From NCBI RefSeq assembly GCF_036346875.1, contig NZ_CP107852.1, positions 1,798,001 through 1,862,000 of the forward strand: DNA of 64,000 nt, written 5' to 3'. Each line of letters opens with the position of its first letter. Positions within the stretch are counted from its first letter, which is position 1. The notes beneath the pieces were generated by a model. It had not been told where the DNA came from. It did not search any database and saw only the letters and a program-made list of their open reading frames with translations. Both the position numbers and the translations under genes were made by a program. Shown here in pieces: positions 8,558 through 16,845 of the stretch. The stretch comes from Nocardia sp. NBC_00508 (GTDB lineage: Bacteria; Actinomycetota; Actinomycetes; Mycobacteriales; Mycobacteriaceae).

Positions 8558-10275
8558 GGCACCAGCTTTCCGGGGTTCAGGATGCCCGCCGGGTCGAGTT
8601 CGGCTTTCACCGCGCGCAGCACGCGCACGCCGAGATCGCCGACCTCCTCCGGCAGCCACGGACGGTGATCGGTGCCGACCGCGTGATGGTGGGTGATGGT
8701 GCCGCCCGCCGCGACGATGGCGTCGCCCGCGGCGCGCTTCGCTGCCAGCCACTGGTCCAGCGGGTCGTCCAACTGCTTGGCGACGACCGTGAAGTACAGC
8801 GAAGCGCCGGTCGGATAGGTGTGCGAGATGTGGCACATGACCAGTGCGGGCGTCCCTTGCCTGCCCAGGGCGTCGGTCAGCGCCGCGGTCACCTTCGCCT
8901 TCAGCGCCGCGAGGTTGGACCAGGTGGTGGCGGTCTCCAGGGTCTCGCACAGCACGCCGACGTCCAGTAGCGCGTCGCGGAGGTAGGGGGCGGCGAATCG
9001 GCCGTGCTCCCACTCCTGCGCTGGTTCCTCACCCAGCGGCGTGCCACCCGCGGCGGCGAGCACCGCGCCCGCCTCGGCACTGCGCGCCGCGACATGCGCC
9101 GCGCTGCCCTCGTAGGTGGTGACGGCCAGGCACCCCGCGACCGAGCTGTCGCCGATGTCGCCGGAGCGGGCCAGGTTGATCCCGGTCTCCGCCTCGTCGG
9201 ACAGCCGCAGCACAGTCGGCGCGGCGCCCGCCTGCACCACCGAACGCAGTGCGGCGGCGCCGGTTTCGAAATCGGGAAACGACCACGACTGGTAGGCAAC
9301 GGTTTCCGGGACCGGATGCACCCGCAGGGTTACCTCGGTGATCACGCCGAGTGTTCCCTCCGAACCGACGAACAGCTCGCGCAGGTCCGGTCCGGCGGCC
9401 GAGGCGGGGGCACGACCGAGTTCCAGCGTGCCGCTCGGTGTGGCGACCTTCAGCCGCTGCACCATGTCGTCGAAGCGGCCATAACCGGCCGACGCCTGTC
9501 CGGACGACCGCGTTGCCGCGAAGCCGCCGATCGTGGCGAATTCGAAGCTCTGCGGGAAGTGGCCGAGCGAAAGACCGTGCGCGCCGAGCAGTTCCTCCGC
9601 GCGCGGACCGGTGAGCCCCGCACCCAGTGTGGCCGTGCCGCTGGTCGGATCGAGGTCGGTCACGCGATCGAGCCTGCGCAGGTCCAGCGCGATTATGGCG
9701 TCGAAACGGCCGCGCACGGGATCGACACCGCCGACCACGCTGGTTCCGCCGCCGAACGGAACCACCGCGACGGCGTGTTCCACACAGTACCCGAGCACGG
9801 CGAGAACCTGGTCGTGATCAGCGGGAAAGACGACGGCATCGGGCGCTTCTTGCGGGCCTTCCGCGCGGCGTCGCAGCAGATCGGGCGTGCTCTTGCCCCC
9901 GGCGTGGCGCAAACGGTCTCGGTGGTCGGCCGACACATTGCCGGTGCCGACAACCTCGACCAACCCGGCTCGCCGCGCGGGCGTCAGGGCCGATTCGCGC
10001 AGTGGCACGTCGCTCTCATCGCGGCGCGCCACCGGGGTGCCGGAGACCCCGAAGACCTGCGTCAGCAGGGTACGGATCCGCTCCGACAGCGGCTGGTGTC
10101 CAGCCGGGACACCCCAGGCATCCCAGACCATGCTCGTTGCGGACGCGCCCACTCCGGTGTTCGCCGCGAGAGCGGGATCCCCAGCGGTGTGCTGCGGCGT
10201 CATGCCTCCACCTCGCCGCCGCCCGGCTCCGGCATCCCGCACCGGGGTGTCTTCGTTGGTCACTCGCTCCACCAT
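8554..10275 (-). CDS. FAD-linked oxidase of the alkylglycerone-phosphate-synthase-like family
   Basis: 573 residues (about 549 if the later ATG of MTPQHT is used). FAD_binding_4 domain: VVFPADHDQVLAVLGYC, VPFGGGTSVVGGV, and the IGGFAATRSSGQASAGYGRF flavin loop. The C-terminal FAD-oxidase domain ends in LDPAGILNPGKLVP. The family includes alkyl-DHAP synthase and D-lactate/glycolate dehydrogenases; the glpD and lipid-kinase neighbours favour a glycerolipid substrate, but this is inference. The ATG at 10275 lies 11 bp beyond a palindrome that is probably the TetR operator. The gene is translationally coupled to the lipid kinase (GTGA). Confidence 0.87.
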   Translation of the reverse strand: MVERVTNEDTPVRDAGAGRRRGGGMTPQHTAGDPALAANTGVGASATSMVWDAWGVPAGHQPLSERIRTLLTQVFGVSGTPVARRDESDVPLRESALTPARRAGLVEVVGTGNVSADHRDRLRHAGGKSTPDLLRRRAEGPQEAPDAVVFPADHDQVLAVLGYCVEHAVAVVPFGGGTSVVGGVDPVRGRFDAIIALDLRRLDRVTDLDPTSGTATLGAGLTGPRAEELLGAHGLSLGHFPQSFEFATIGGFAATRSSGQASAGYGRFDDMVQRLKVATPSGTLELGRAPASAAGPDLRELFVGSEGTLGVITEVTLRVHPVPETVAYQSWSFPDFETGAAALRSVVQAGAAPTVLRLSDEAETGINLARSGDIGDSSVAGCLAVTTYEGSAAHVAARSAEAGAVLAAAGGTPLGEEPAQEWEHGRFAAPYLRDALLDVGVLCETLETATTWSNLAALKAKVTAALTDALGRQGTPALVMCHISHTYPTGASLYFTVVAKQLDDPLDQWLAAKRAAGDAIVAAGGTITHHHAVGTDHRPWLPEEVGDLGVRVLRAVKAELDPAGILNPGKLVP

Positions 10276-10285
10276 GCGTTACAGT

Positions 10286-10302
10286 TTGACATATACTGTC
10301 AA
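10286..10302. promoter_or_regulatory. Palindromic operator candidate in the oxidase/TetR divergent promoter
   Basis: TTGACATATACTGTCAA: 6-bp arms with 5-bp spacer, located between the divergent oxidase gene (ATG 10275) and TetR gene (start ~10366). The spacing suits a TetR dimer repressing both promoters. The left arm could also act as a -35 element. Confidence 0.6.
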
Positions 10303-10365
10303 GAAGTAACGAGTATTCAGCCTTTTGCCCTGGTCGGCGGCCCTGCCGTCGATGTATCGACTCCG

Positions 10366-10992
10366 GTGGTGACTTTGACCGCTCCCGACGAGAACGCACT
10401 CTCGGCGACCGACCTCGCGATCCTGGACGCGGCCCGCGCCTGCGTACAGGAGTTCGGCGTGCGCCGCACCACGCTCACCGAGGTGGCGCGACGGGCGGGC
10501 GTCAGCAGGCCGACCGTGTATCGCCGCTGGCCGGATACCGGTGCGCTGGTGGCCGAGCTGCTGGTACGCGAACTACGCGGCATCGTCGCGGCGACCATGC
10601 CGTCCGCGGGCAGCGCGCGCACCAGGCTGGTCGAAGGCGTGGTCGCGGGCGCGGCAACGGTTCGGTCGAATCCGCTGTTCGGCAAGATCTTCCGCACCGA
10701 CACCGACCTCATGCTCACCTACGTGTTCGGCCGGCTCGGCCGCAACCAGCGCGCGCTGATCGAGCTGTTCGCGGCAGGCATTCGAGAAGGCCGGCAAGAC
10801 GGCTCCATTCGCGACGGCGACCCGGAACAGATGGCCACGATGCTGCTGCTGATCGCCCAGTCCGCGGTGCAATCGGCGGGCACCGTCGCGCCGCTGCTGG
10901 CGGGCGAACACCTCGACACCGAACTTCGCCGCGCGATCGACGGATATCTCGACGATCGCGCCGAAGAAGGCGACCGGACGCGACCGCGATGA
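10366..10992 (+). CDS. TetR-family transcriptional regulator
   Basis: 208 residues. TetR_N helix-turn-helix at ~residues 15-62 (ILDAARACVQEFGVRRTTLT, then EVARRAGVSRPTVYRRWP), followed by an all-helical ligand-binding domain. There are two adjacent GTG codons (10366, 10369) and no ATG, so the exact start is uncertain by one codon. It is divergent from the flavoprotein-lipid kinase operon and 31 bp upstream of glpD in the same direction, the arrangement of Rv2250c in M. tuberculosis. It probably controls this glycerolipid locus through the palindrome at 10286-10302. Confidence 0.88.
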   Translation: MVTLTAPDENALSATDLAILDAARACVQEFGVRRTTLTEVARRAGVSRPTVYRRWPDTGALVAELLVRELRGIVAATMPSAGSARTRLVEGVVAGAATVRSNPLFGKIFRTDTDLMLTYVFGRLGRNQRALIELFAAGIREGRQDGSIRDGDPEQMATMLLLIAQSAVQSAGTVAPLLAGEHLDTELRRAIDGYLDDRAEEGDRTRPR

Positions 10993-11023
10993 CGGCGCCC
11001 TGCTGGATCGGAAAGGCATTGCG

Positions 11024-12574
11024 ATGACCACGAATTCGCCACCCACCGGCGACTCCGCGTTGAACGCCGCCCGCCGCGCCTCGGACCTGTCCCGGCTCGG
11101 CGACGGCACCGAGATCGACGTGCTGGTGATCGGCGGCGGCGTCACCGGCGCGGGCGCCGCGTTGGACGCTGCCGCCCGCGGACTGCGGACCGTGCTGGTG
11201 GAACGCCACGATCTGGCCTTCGGCACCAGCCGGTGGAGTTCCAAGCTGGTACACGGCGGGCTGCGCTATCTGGCCAGTGGCCGGGTCGGTATCGCGCACG
11301 AGAGCGCAGTGGAACGCGGAATCCTGATGCGCACCACGGCGCCGCACCTGGTGCGCCCGCTGCCCCAGCTGGTACCGCTGCTGCCGGGCATGGGCACGGC
11401 CCGAACCGCTCTGGTGCGCGCCGGTTTCCTGGCGGGCGACCTGCTGCGGCGTGGCGCGGGAACTCCGGCGGCGATCCTGCCCCGCTCCCGGCATATCGCC
11501 GCCGCCGAGGCGTTGCGGCTCGCGCCGACCGTGCGCCGCGCGGGGCTCCGTGGCGGCTTGCAGGCTTGGGATGGGCAGCTCGTCGACGACGCGCGCTTGG
11601 TCGTCGCCCTGGCGCGTACCGCGGCGGCGCACGGCGCGCGAGTCATCACGCACACGGAAGCCCTTGATGTGACCGGTGATTCGGCGACCCTGCGCGACAC
11701 CCGAACCGGCGAAACCCTCACCGTGCGGCCGCGCACCGTGCTGAACGCCACCGGCGTCTGGGCCGACCAAGTGGACCCCAGCATCCAGTTGCGGCCGAGC
11801 CGGGGCACCCACCTGGTGTTCTCCGCCGCGTCCTTCGGCGGCCTCACCGCCGCGCTGACCGTTCCGGTGCTCGGCAGCACCAGCCGTTTCGTCTTCGCTT
11901 TCCCGGCCGCGCACGGCCGGATCTACCTCGGACTGACCGACGAGGACGCGCCGGGACCGGTGCCCGACGAGCCGAAGCCGACCGACGCCGAGATCGACTT
12001 CCTGCTCGACACCATCAACCCCGCCCTGCGCGAGCCCTTGACCCGCACCGACATTCGCGGCTCGTACGCGGGCCTGCGTCCGCTGCTGCAGACCGCCGAC
12101 GACAACACTGCCGACATCTCCCGCAAGCACGCGGTGCTGCGCTCCCCCACCGGCGTCATCACGATCGTCGGCGGCAAGCTCACCACCTACCGGAAGATGG
12201 CCGAAGACGCCGTCGACGCGGCTCTCGCACAGAGTGGGCTCACCGCCGGACCATGCCGCACCCGGCAGCTTCCCCTGGTCGGCGCGGTCTCCGGAGCGGC
12301 CCGCGACCGCATCGACGCCCCACCGGTGTTGATCGAACGCTACGGCAGCGAGGCATCCACCGTGCTTGCCGCGGCGCGCCGTGATCCGGCACTCGCCGAG
12401 CCGGTGGCCCCCGGAATCGACGTGCTCGCCGCCGAATTCGCGTTCGCGGTGGCACACGAGGGCGCGCTCGACGCCGGCGATCTCCTGGACCGGCGCACCC
12501 GCATCGGCCTGGTCGCCGAGGACCGAGCGAGCGCGGCCCCCGCCGCCGAGGTTGCACTCGCCGCCATCACCTGA
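11024..12574 (+). CDS. glpD: Glycerol-3-phosphate dehydrogenase (GlpD1-type)
   Basis: 516 residues, full length. The N-terminal FAD-binding fold is DVLVIGGGVTGAGAALDAAA (residues ~33-52), followed by LVERHDLAFGTSRWSSKLVH and GGLRYLASG, the signature of aerobic GlpD. The C-terminal helical domain contains AEFAFAVAHEGALDAGDLLDRRTRIGL. The membrane-associated enzyme oxidises sn-glycerol-3-phosphate to DHAP and passes electrons to quinone. The start is supported by a GAAAGG ribosome-binding site 9 bp upstream. It lies immediately after the TetR gene, probably in one transcription unit. Confidence 0.94.
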   Translation: MTTNSPPTGDSALNAARRASDLSRLGDGTEIDVLVIGGGVTGAGAALDAAARGLRTVLVERHDLAFGTSRWSSKLVHGGLRYLASGRVGIAHESAVERGILMRTTAPHLVRPLPQLVPLLPGMGTARTALVRAGFLAGDLLRRGAGTPAAILPRSRHIAAAEALRLAPTVRRAGLRGGLQAWDGQLVDDARLVVALARTAAAHGARVITHTEALDVTGDSATLRDTRTGETLTVRPRTVLNATGVWADQVDPSIQLRPSRGTHLVFSAASFGGLTAALTVPVLGSTSRFVFAFPAAHGRIYLGLTDEDAPGPVPDEPKPTDAEIDFLLDTINPALREPLTRTDIRGSYAGLRPLLQTADDNTADISRKHAVLRSPTGVITIVGGKLTTYRKMAEDAVDAALAQSGLTAGPCRTRQLPLVGAVSGAARDRIDAPPVLIERYGSEASTVLAAARRDPALAEPVAPGIDVLAAEFAFAVAHEGALDAGDLLDRRTRIGLVAEDRASAAPAAEVALAAIT

Positions 12575-12642
12575 CTCGGCCGAGTTGTCGGAGCGTGGCC
12601 GTATGTTCGGTCTGTCCCTGTTCGTCGTGAAAGGAGACAGAT

Positions 12643-12933
12643 GTGATTGTCGCGATTTTCGCCAGGACGCTGCGCGACGGTGTGTCGTTGGAGCAGTTCG
12701 TACAGGCGTGGGCACCAGAAAGTGCAGATCCCTATCCCGCTCAGGTCGAGATTGCCGTCGACCCCCAGAATGGGCGCAGCGTGCTGACGATCGTCCGATT
12801 CGACGGATTGATGAGTGACTTCGAGGCCGCGATGCCGCGGCTGATTCATCCGGAGTCCCATCGGCGCCTCGATGAGGTGGTGGCGTCTACCAGTTTGGAA
12901 GGCGTCTACGAATCAGTGGACGTGACAGTGTGA
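12643..12933 (+). CDS. Small protein of unknown function (possible dimeric alpha-beta barrel)
   Basis: 96 residues from a GTG start with a clear AAGGAG ribosome-binding site six bases upstream. The sequence begins VIVAIFARTLRDGVSLEQFV and has alternating strand/helix character with a conserved-looking QVEIAVDP and FDGLMSDFEAAMPRL. That would fit a ferredoxin-like stress-responsive dimeric barrel, but I do not recognise the family with certainty. It follows glpD by 68 bp and could be co-transcribed. Confidence 0.7.
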   Translation: MIVAIFARTLRDGVSLEQFVQAWAPESADPYPAQVEIAVDPQNGRSVLTIVRFDGLMSDFEAAMPRLIHPESHRRLDEVVASTSLEGVYESVDVTV

Positions 12934-13299
12934 CTCCGGTCGAACAGCGCCCGGCAAGCACACCCCGCTCACCTCCTGGGTTCCGAGCCCTCCGGTCAGC
13001 ACGGGTTTGCCGGGACCGCTTCCCGTCCGTGCAGCCGCCCTGAGCCGGTGAGATTGCTGCGTAATTCGAGCCCGCCCGACGCCCGATCTCCTGTGGCCGA
13101 GCTGGTTCACGATGCCGCGGGACTCCGCCGTAGCGGTATACCCGGCGGCGCGGTATGCCCGGCGGCTCGGGCGTCTCCGGTGGGCCGGTCGTTGCTGGAC
13201 GAGATCGTGCGCGACGTACCCGCGAGATGCTGGAGTAGCACGGGAGGCGGAGGTCACCGGCCAACTGGGGCCGCCAACGGTTTCGCTGTGCGAGGCGCG
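12934..13299. other. Intergenic region with no recognised gene
   Basis: 366 bp between the small unknown protein and the GNAT gene. Several short GC-rich frames are open on both strands, but none has a ribosome-binding site, a family motif or codon pattern that I would accept. Confidence 0.5.
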
Positions 13300-13818
13300 T
13301 CAGTCCATTGACCACGCGGACAGCTCCGCGCGCATACACGCGCGCGGCCAGCGGTCGAGGCCGTGGGCACGTTCGGCGGCGCGCAACGCGCGCAGGCCGG
13401 GCGTTTCCTCCGCCGCGGAAAGGTAGCGGAAGCCGAGCCGTTCGTAATATGGCCCGTTCCAGGCGACCTCGGTGAACGTGGTCAGCGTCATCGCCTCCAT
13501 GCCTTCGGCGGCCGCCCAGCGCGCGGCCCGGTCGATGAGGCGCTTGCCGATGCGTCGCCCGGCGTAATCGGGCTGAACCGATACCTGGTCGATGTGCGCG
13601 TTTCCGTCCACCACCCCGACGATCAGGTAGCCGATCGGCTGATCGTCCTCGGCCCAGACCCAGGCGCGTCCGGCCTCCTGGAACCCGCGCAGCGTCTCCA
13701 ACGAGGGAGGGTCGTCGTCGGCCACCGCGGTCAGGCCGATCTCCGCGAACGGCTTGCCCGCCGCACGTTCGATGTCCTGAAGCGCGGGCAGGTCACGGGT
13801 CGTCGCAGGCCGGATCAC
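13300..13818 (-). CDS. GNAT-family N-acetyltransferase
   Basis: 172 residues from GTG 13818 (VIRPATTRDLPALQDIERAAG), the usual beginning of GNAT domains. The acetyl-CoA loop is VSVQPDYAGRRIGKRLIDRA (Q/RxxGxG/A type), followed by a C-terminal YYERLGFRYL. The frame is open back to 13890, but those upstream codons belong to the IS5-family remnant and are not part of the gene. The substrate is unknown. The gene ends in a region without neighbours and begins 42 bp from the remnant's end, so its promoter may have been altered by the insertion. Confidence 0.85.
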   Translation of the reverse strand: MIRPATTRDLPALQDIERAAGKPFAEIGLTAVADDDPPSLETLRGFQEAGRAWVWAEDDQPIGYLIVGVVDGNAHIDQVSVQPDYAGRRIGKRLIDRAARWAAAEGMEAMTLTTFTEVAWNGPYYERLGFRYLSAAEETPGLRALRAAERAHGLDRWPRACMRAELSAWSMD

Positions 13819-13859
13819 CGGGTCATTGTGGACCGGCGGCCACCACGCGAGCCAGCGAA

Positions 13860-13981
13860 TTAGGTCGTGTCTCCCAATGATTTGAGCCATTCAACTATGC
13901 GGACCAGGCCGAATCCGGCGCGGTAGGTCAGGGCGAGCTTGTCATAGCGGGTGGCCACCTGGCCACGGGCGGCCTGACGAA
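13860..13981 (-). pseudogene. C-terminal remnant of an IS5-family transposase
   Basis: The minus-strand frame reads about 40 residues including VATRYDKLALTYRAGFGLVR and ending VEWLKSLGDTT-stop, the typical C-terminus of actinobacterial IS5-group transposases. Everything upstream of this is missing. The stop codon coincides with a TA-containing target (YTAR type), so the terminal repeat of the element ends here, facing the GNAT gene. A second copy of this end, inverted, lies at 14957-14993. Confidence 0.8.
13861..13892. repeat. Left arm of a 32-bp inverted repeat (IS5-type right end)
   Basis: The segment is the reverse complement of 14961-14992 at 28 of 32 positions. Both arms are the outward-facing right end of the same IS5-type element, with the core TCATTGGGAGACA and a terminal CTA. 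Confidence 0.85.
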
Positions 13982-13982
13982 G

Positions 13983-14078
13983 ATGATCTATCTCGGTGAC
14001 CGCAAGATCGAGTTCGTCGAGTCACCAACGATTCCCGAGAGCTGGGATGGAACCCAGTTCGTCTTCGTGAACTCGTAG
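13983..14078 (+). pseudogene. 31-residue ORF, probable C-terminal gene fragment
   Basis: ATG..TAG frame of 32 codons. The peptide starts MIYLGDRKIEF and ends DGTQFVFVNS. Amino-acid composition and codon use look protein-like rather than random, and the frame stays open upstream into the IS5 remnant. It therefore looks like the tail of a gene truncated by the insertion, perhaps a partner of the toxin gene downstream. Family unknown. Confidence 0.4.
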
Positions 14079-14151
14079 GAACCAGCCGGACAGCGACAGC
14101 TGTTAACGCTCGGAACGTCTTCTTCGAAAAAATACCAACTGGTTTTTCTAA

Positions 14152-14955
14152 ATGGACGGTCCGGCAGCTATGCAGGTGAACAACGAGCTGATCACAGCTA
14201 TTCGGCGCGCTGCCGACGACGTCACTCGTGCACTCGTCGACTGTGGGACGCCGGCTCTCGCGGGAGTGATGCGGCAGACAAGTGGACGGCTGCAGAGGAC
14301 GATGGATGAGCTTGGTCACATGGACCACTCTCTGGGAACGCAGTTGGCTGCATACGCAGAACCCAGGGGATCGACTGGCAACTCGTCCCGGCGAGAGGGA
14401 GACGGCTTCGCATGGTTCCAACCGAGGCTGCCGCGGTCCGAGCGGATCAACCGAGAGATCGACGACTGCCTGACCAGGGTGAATCCGCATTTCGACTCGG
14501 CCGATCCGCGACGAAGTAACAACTGTGTGGCCGTGGCGACCGCGTACGAGTTGCGTCGGCGGGGATACGACGTGGAGGCAGGGCAGGTGCCGTTCCCGTT
14601 CGAGGCTGGGTTCCCGCACAGTATTGCCGAGATTGCCTGGGCGCGACGATTCACTGCGGTGTTCCAGCGGAGTCATCTGCACGAGGTATTCCGGCAACCC
14701 GGTTCACGCGGGATCGTCATTGCGGACTGGCCTCCGGGCCAGCGCGTCGACCTTGGCGATTCCCATGTGTTCAACATCGAACACGTACCCGGTACCGGGA
14801 TACGCGTCGTCGACGGACAGCCCACCCCTCCGCTGACGGACGCCACAAAACATATCCGCGAAGCGGCGGCATTGCGGTATCTGCGGGTCGACGATCTAGC
14901 CGATCCTGCACCTAGCATCGTCAACTACCTCGGAATACACACTGCGCGTCAATAA
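14152..14955 (+). CDS. Papain-fold (Tox-PL type) glutamine-deamidase toxin-domain protein
   Basis: 267 residues. The C-terminal ~150 residues match the pattern of the papain-fold toxin 1/glutamine-deamidase domain found at the ends of polymorphic toxins. A nucleophile Cys125 lies in SNNCVAVATAYELRRRGYDV, His205 in GDSHVFNIEH, and Asp221 in RVVDGQ, in the order Cys-His-Asp of this superfamily. The N-terminal ~95 residues are helical without a recognised secretion domain or signal peptide, so the gene may be a detached cassette. GC and codon use are softer than in its neighbours. It is enclosed by inverted IS5-type ends, and no immunity gene is recognisable beside it. Catalytic activity is inferred only from motif positions. 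Confidence 0.72.
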   Translation: MDGPAAMQVNNELITAIRRAADDVTRALVDCGTPALAGVMRQTSGRLQRTMDELGHMDHSLGTQLAAYAEPRGSTGNSSRREGDGFAWFQPRLPRSERINREIDDCLTRVNPHFDSADPRRSNNCVAVATAYELRRRGYDVEAGQVPFPFEAGFPHSIAEIAWARRFTAVFQRSHLHEVFRQPGSRGIVIADWPPGQRVDLGDSHVFNIEHVPGTGIRVVDGQPTPPLTDATKHIREAAALRYLRVDDLADPAPSIVNYLGIHTARQ

Positions 14956-14956
14956 C

Positions 14957-14993
14957 CATCGAATGGCTCAGGTCATTGGGAGACAGAACCTAG
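14957..14993 (+). repeat. Right inverted copy of the IS5-type end
   Basis: The plus-strand frame reads IEWLRSLGDRT-stop, matching VEWLKSLGDTT-stop of the left remnant. Segment 14961-14992 pairs with 13861-13892 (28/32). Only ~35 bp of this IS copy survives, and its outer end lies on a CTAG that also supplies the stop codon of the adjacent TetR gene. Confidence 0.8.
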
Positions 14994-15661
14994 TCGGCTC
15001 GCGTGGCGAGGATGCCGTTGAGCAGTACCCGGACAGCCCATGCCGCGCGAGCCTCGCCGCCGCCGGACAGCATGGTGTCCCGCATGGCCACGATGGTCGG
15101 GTAGCGGTCGGCGGGCAGCTCGGCGAAACGTCGCCCGACCTCGGCGAGATAGTCCGACTCGGTGCCGCCGCCGGTGCTGTGCACGCTCTGTTCGGCGGCC
15201 GACGCGGTGATGTGCAGGTAGAGCAGGTCCACCGCCCAGGACGCGGTGCGATCGTCCAGTCCCGCCTCGGCGAGCGACCGGAGCATCAGTTCCATCAGAC
15301 GCAGCGCGTTCGGGCTGGTCGGAATCGTGCCGAGCGCGACGAGCGCCAACCCTTCGTGCCTGCTCATCGCCGTGACCGCGGCGTCGACCAGAGCGGTGAG
15401 CCGCTCGCGCCAGCCGCCCCCCACCGGCTCGGGAACCGTGCCGAGGACATGGTCGAGCATGGCGGCCATGAGATCATCGCGGTGGGCGACGTAGACATAG
15501 AGCGAGGCCGCTCCGGTATCCAGGTCCTGAGCGACCCGACGCATGGTGAGCGCCGCAGCACCGTCCCGGTCCAGGATGCGCAGACCGGTCTCGACGATCA
15601 CCTCGCGGCTGAGCGGAGCTTTGGCCGGGCGAGCCCTTCGGCTGACGCCTGCTGCGCTCAT
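14990..15661 (-). CDS. TetR-family regulator with TetR_C_1-like ligand domain
   Basis: 223 residues from ATG 15661 (GAGGCGAAGG upstream). HTH at ~residues 20-65 (REVIVETGLRILDRDGAAAL, then TMRRVAQDLDTGAASLYVYV). The YVAHRDDL ending of the HTH and the long C-terminal domain resemble TetR_C_1 regulators of the TetR/tetracenomycin class. The frame is open to 15745, but the upstream peptide is not family-like. The TAG stop falls inside the IS5-type target site, so the last residue(s) may have been changed by insertion. The regulated gene is not evident. Confidence 0.83.
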   Translation of the reverse strand: MSAAGVSRRARPAKAPLSREVIVETGLRILDRDGAAALTMRRVAQDLDTGAASLYVYVAHRDDLMAAMLDHVLGTVPEPVGGGWRERLTALVDAAVTAMSRHEGLALVALGTIPTSPNALRLMELMLRSLAEAGLDDRTASWAVDLLYLHITASAAEQSVHSTGGGTESDYLAEVGRRFAELPADRYPTIVAMRDTMLSGGGEARAAWAVRVLLNGILATRAD

Positions 15662-15867
15662 ACCTTCGCCTCGCTGCCGCCCGGCTCCGACATGACCGCC
15701 CTTGCGGCTGTTTCGATCGTTGGCTCGCTCATTGCGCCCGAGCATAACCGTGGACGAACGCCGTTTGACACGATCAGCGTTCGTGCCATCTGCCCGGGAC
15801 CCGAACCGGCCCTATCCTGCGCTTCGCAGCGCGCAAGACGATGCCGCGGTGATACAGCCGGGTTCGA

Positions 15868-16845
15868 CTACCGCGGGGTCCAGCATTCGCCGTTGTTGAT
15901 AAGTGCCGGGCCCGCTGTTCCACTCAGCTTCGGCCGCACCACATCAGCCGGGACTCCGAGACACTTGAGCGCGACGGTCGGCACGATCCAGTCGTAGTCT
16001 TTGGTGAGATCGCCCGCGGTCATTTCGAACGGTTTCCCTCCGGGCGCGGTGATGGTCATCGATTCCCGGCCGGTTTCGGCGATGTAGTCGAGCCGGTAGG
16101 TCCACCGGCAGTGCCCTTCGGTGATCCTCGTGGTGAACGCGATCGTATTCTTCTCCCCTTTGGGCAGGCTGACGCGCTTCTTGGTGAAGAATTCGCCGAC
16201 ATCGACACGCTCACCCTTGTCATCGACACCGATCCGGTCGAACACCGGATGCTCGCTTGCCACATCGGTAACCAGAACGAGCTTGTCCGTTTCTCCTTCC
16301 ATGTGTTCGTCCATGAAGCCGTATCCGGACCCCAGCGGGGCCCCACATGGTTCGACGAACACCGGAACGATATCCACGATCTCCACGGCGCTGGTCCGGT
16401 TGGCCAGCAGCGTCACTTCCCAGGTCATGGAAGATGCCGCGACGGCACCGTGTTCACGCATCCACACCGTGCGCGGCGCGTTCGTCATCGGCCGAGTGAG
16501 GTAGGGCGTCGGGTCGACGCCGGCGGGCAGCACCCAGTTGCTCGCCGGATCATAGACCTCGGTCATATCGACGACCTTGATGTCTGTGCCGTACTTTTCG
16601 GATTGGTTGGTGAGCCAACTCTTGATCTGATCATTCGCAAAAGCGAAGACAGCGCCGCCGGCCACGAAAATAGTAAACAGCCAGGCGAGTGCACGTTTCC
16701 ACCATGGTTTGCTCTCCGCGGGTGACGTAGGCGAGGCAGGCTGCTCTTCTGCGGGTTGCCGCGACTGTCGACGAGGGGCATGACGCAGAGGGTTCCCACG
16801 CTGTGGCCTTGTGCCAGGGCGTGGGTTCGGCTGCCGCGGAGTCAT
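15868..16845 (-). CDS. Single-pass membrane protein of unknown function
   Basis: 325 residues. A proline/arginine-rich cytoplasmic N-terminus (~1-45) is followed by KPWWKRALAWLFTIFVAGGAVFAF, one transmembrane helix at ~46-68. The remaining ~255 residues are extracytoplasmic, with four cysteines (EPCGAPLG, EGHCRWTY, ALKCLGVP, NGECWTP) that could form two disulphides. No family is recognised. ATG 16845 begins MTPRQPN; the upstream codons to 16935 are not convincing. It stands alone between a TetR gene and a long gene-poor stretch. Confidence 0.75.
   Translation of the reverse strand: MTPRQPNPRPGTRPQRGNPLRHAPRRQSRQPAEEQPASPTSPAESKPWWKRALAWLFTIFVAGGAVFAFANDQIKSWLTNQSEKYGTDIKVVDMTEVYDPASNWVLPAGVDPTPYLTRPMTNAPRTVWMREHGAVAASSMTWEVTLLANRTSAVEIVDIVPVFVEPCGAPLGSGYGFMDEHMEGETDKLVLVTDVASEHPVFDRIGVDDKGERVDVGEFFTKKRVSLPKGEKNTIAFTTRITEGHCRWTYRLDYIAETGRESMTITAPGGKPFEMTAGDLTKDYDWIVPTVALKCLGVPADVVRPKLSGTAGPALINNGECWTPR

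Larger units (their letters stand above)
13819..14151. other. Accessory junction region: IS remnant, short ORF and weak hairpin
   Basis: 333 bp holding the IS5-family transposase remnant (13860-13981, minus), a 31-codon frame at 13983-14078 (plus), and an A/T-rich imperfect hairpin at 14126-14148 (GAAAAA..CCA / TGGTTTTTC) just before the toxin-domain gene. Confidence 0.6.

Noticed and set aside
13942..14697. 251-codon minus-strand ORF as an immunity gene for the toxin
   Set aside because: It is antisense to the toxin frame, is low in acidic residues unlike typical immunity proteins, and has no start signals.
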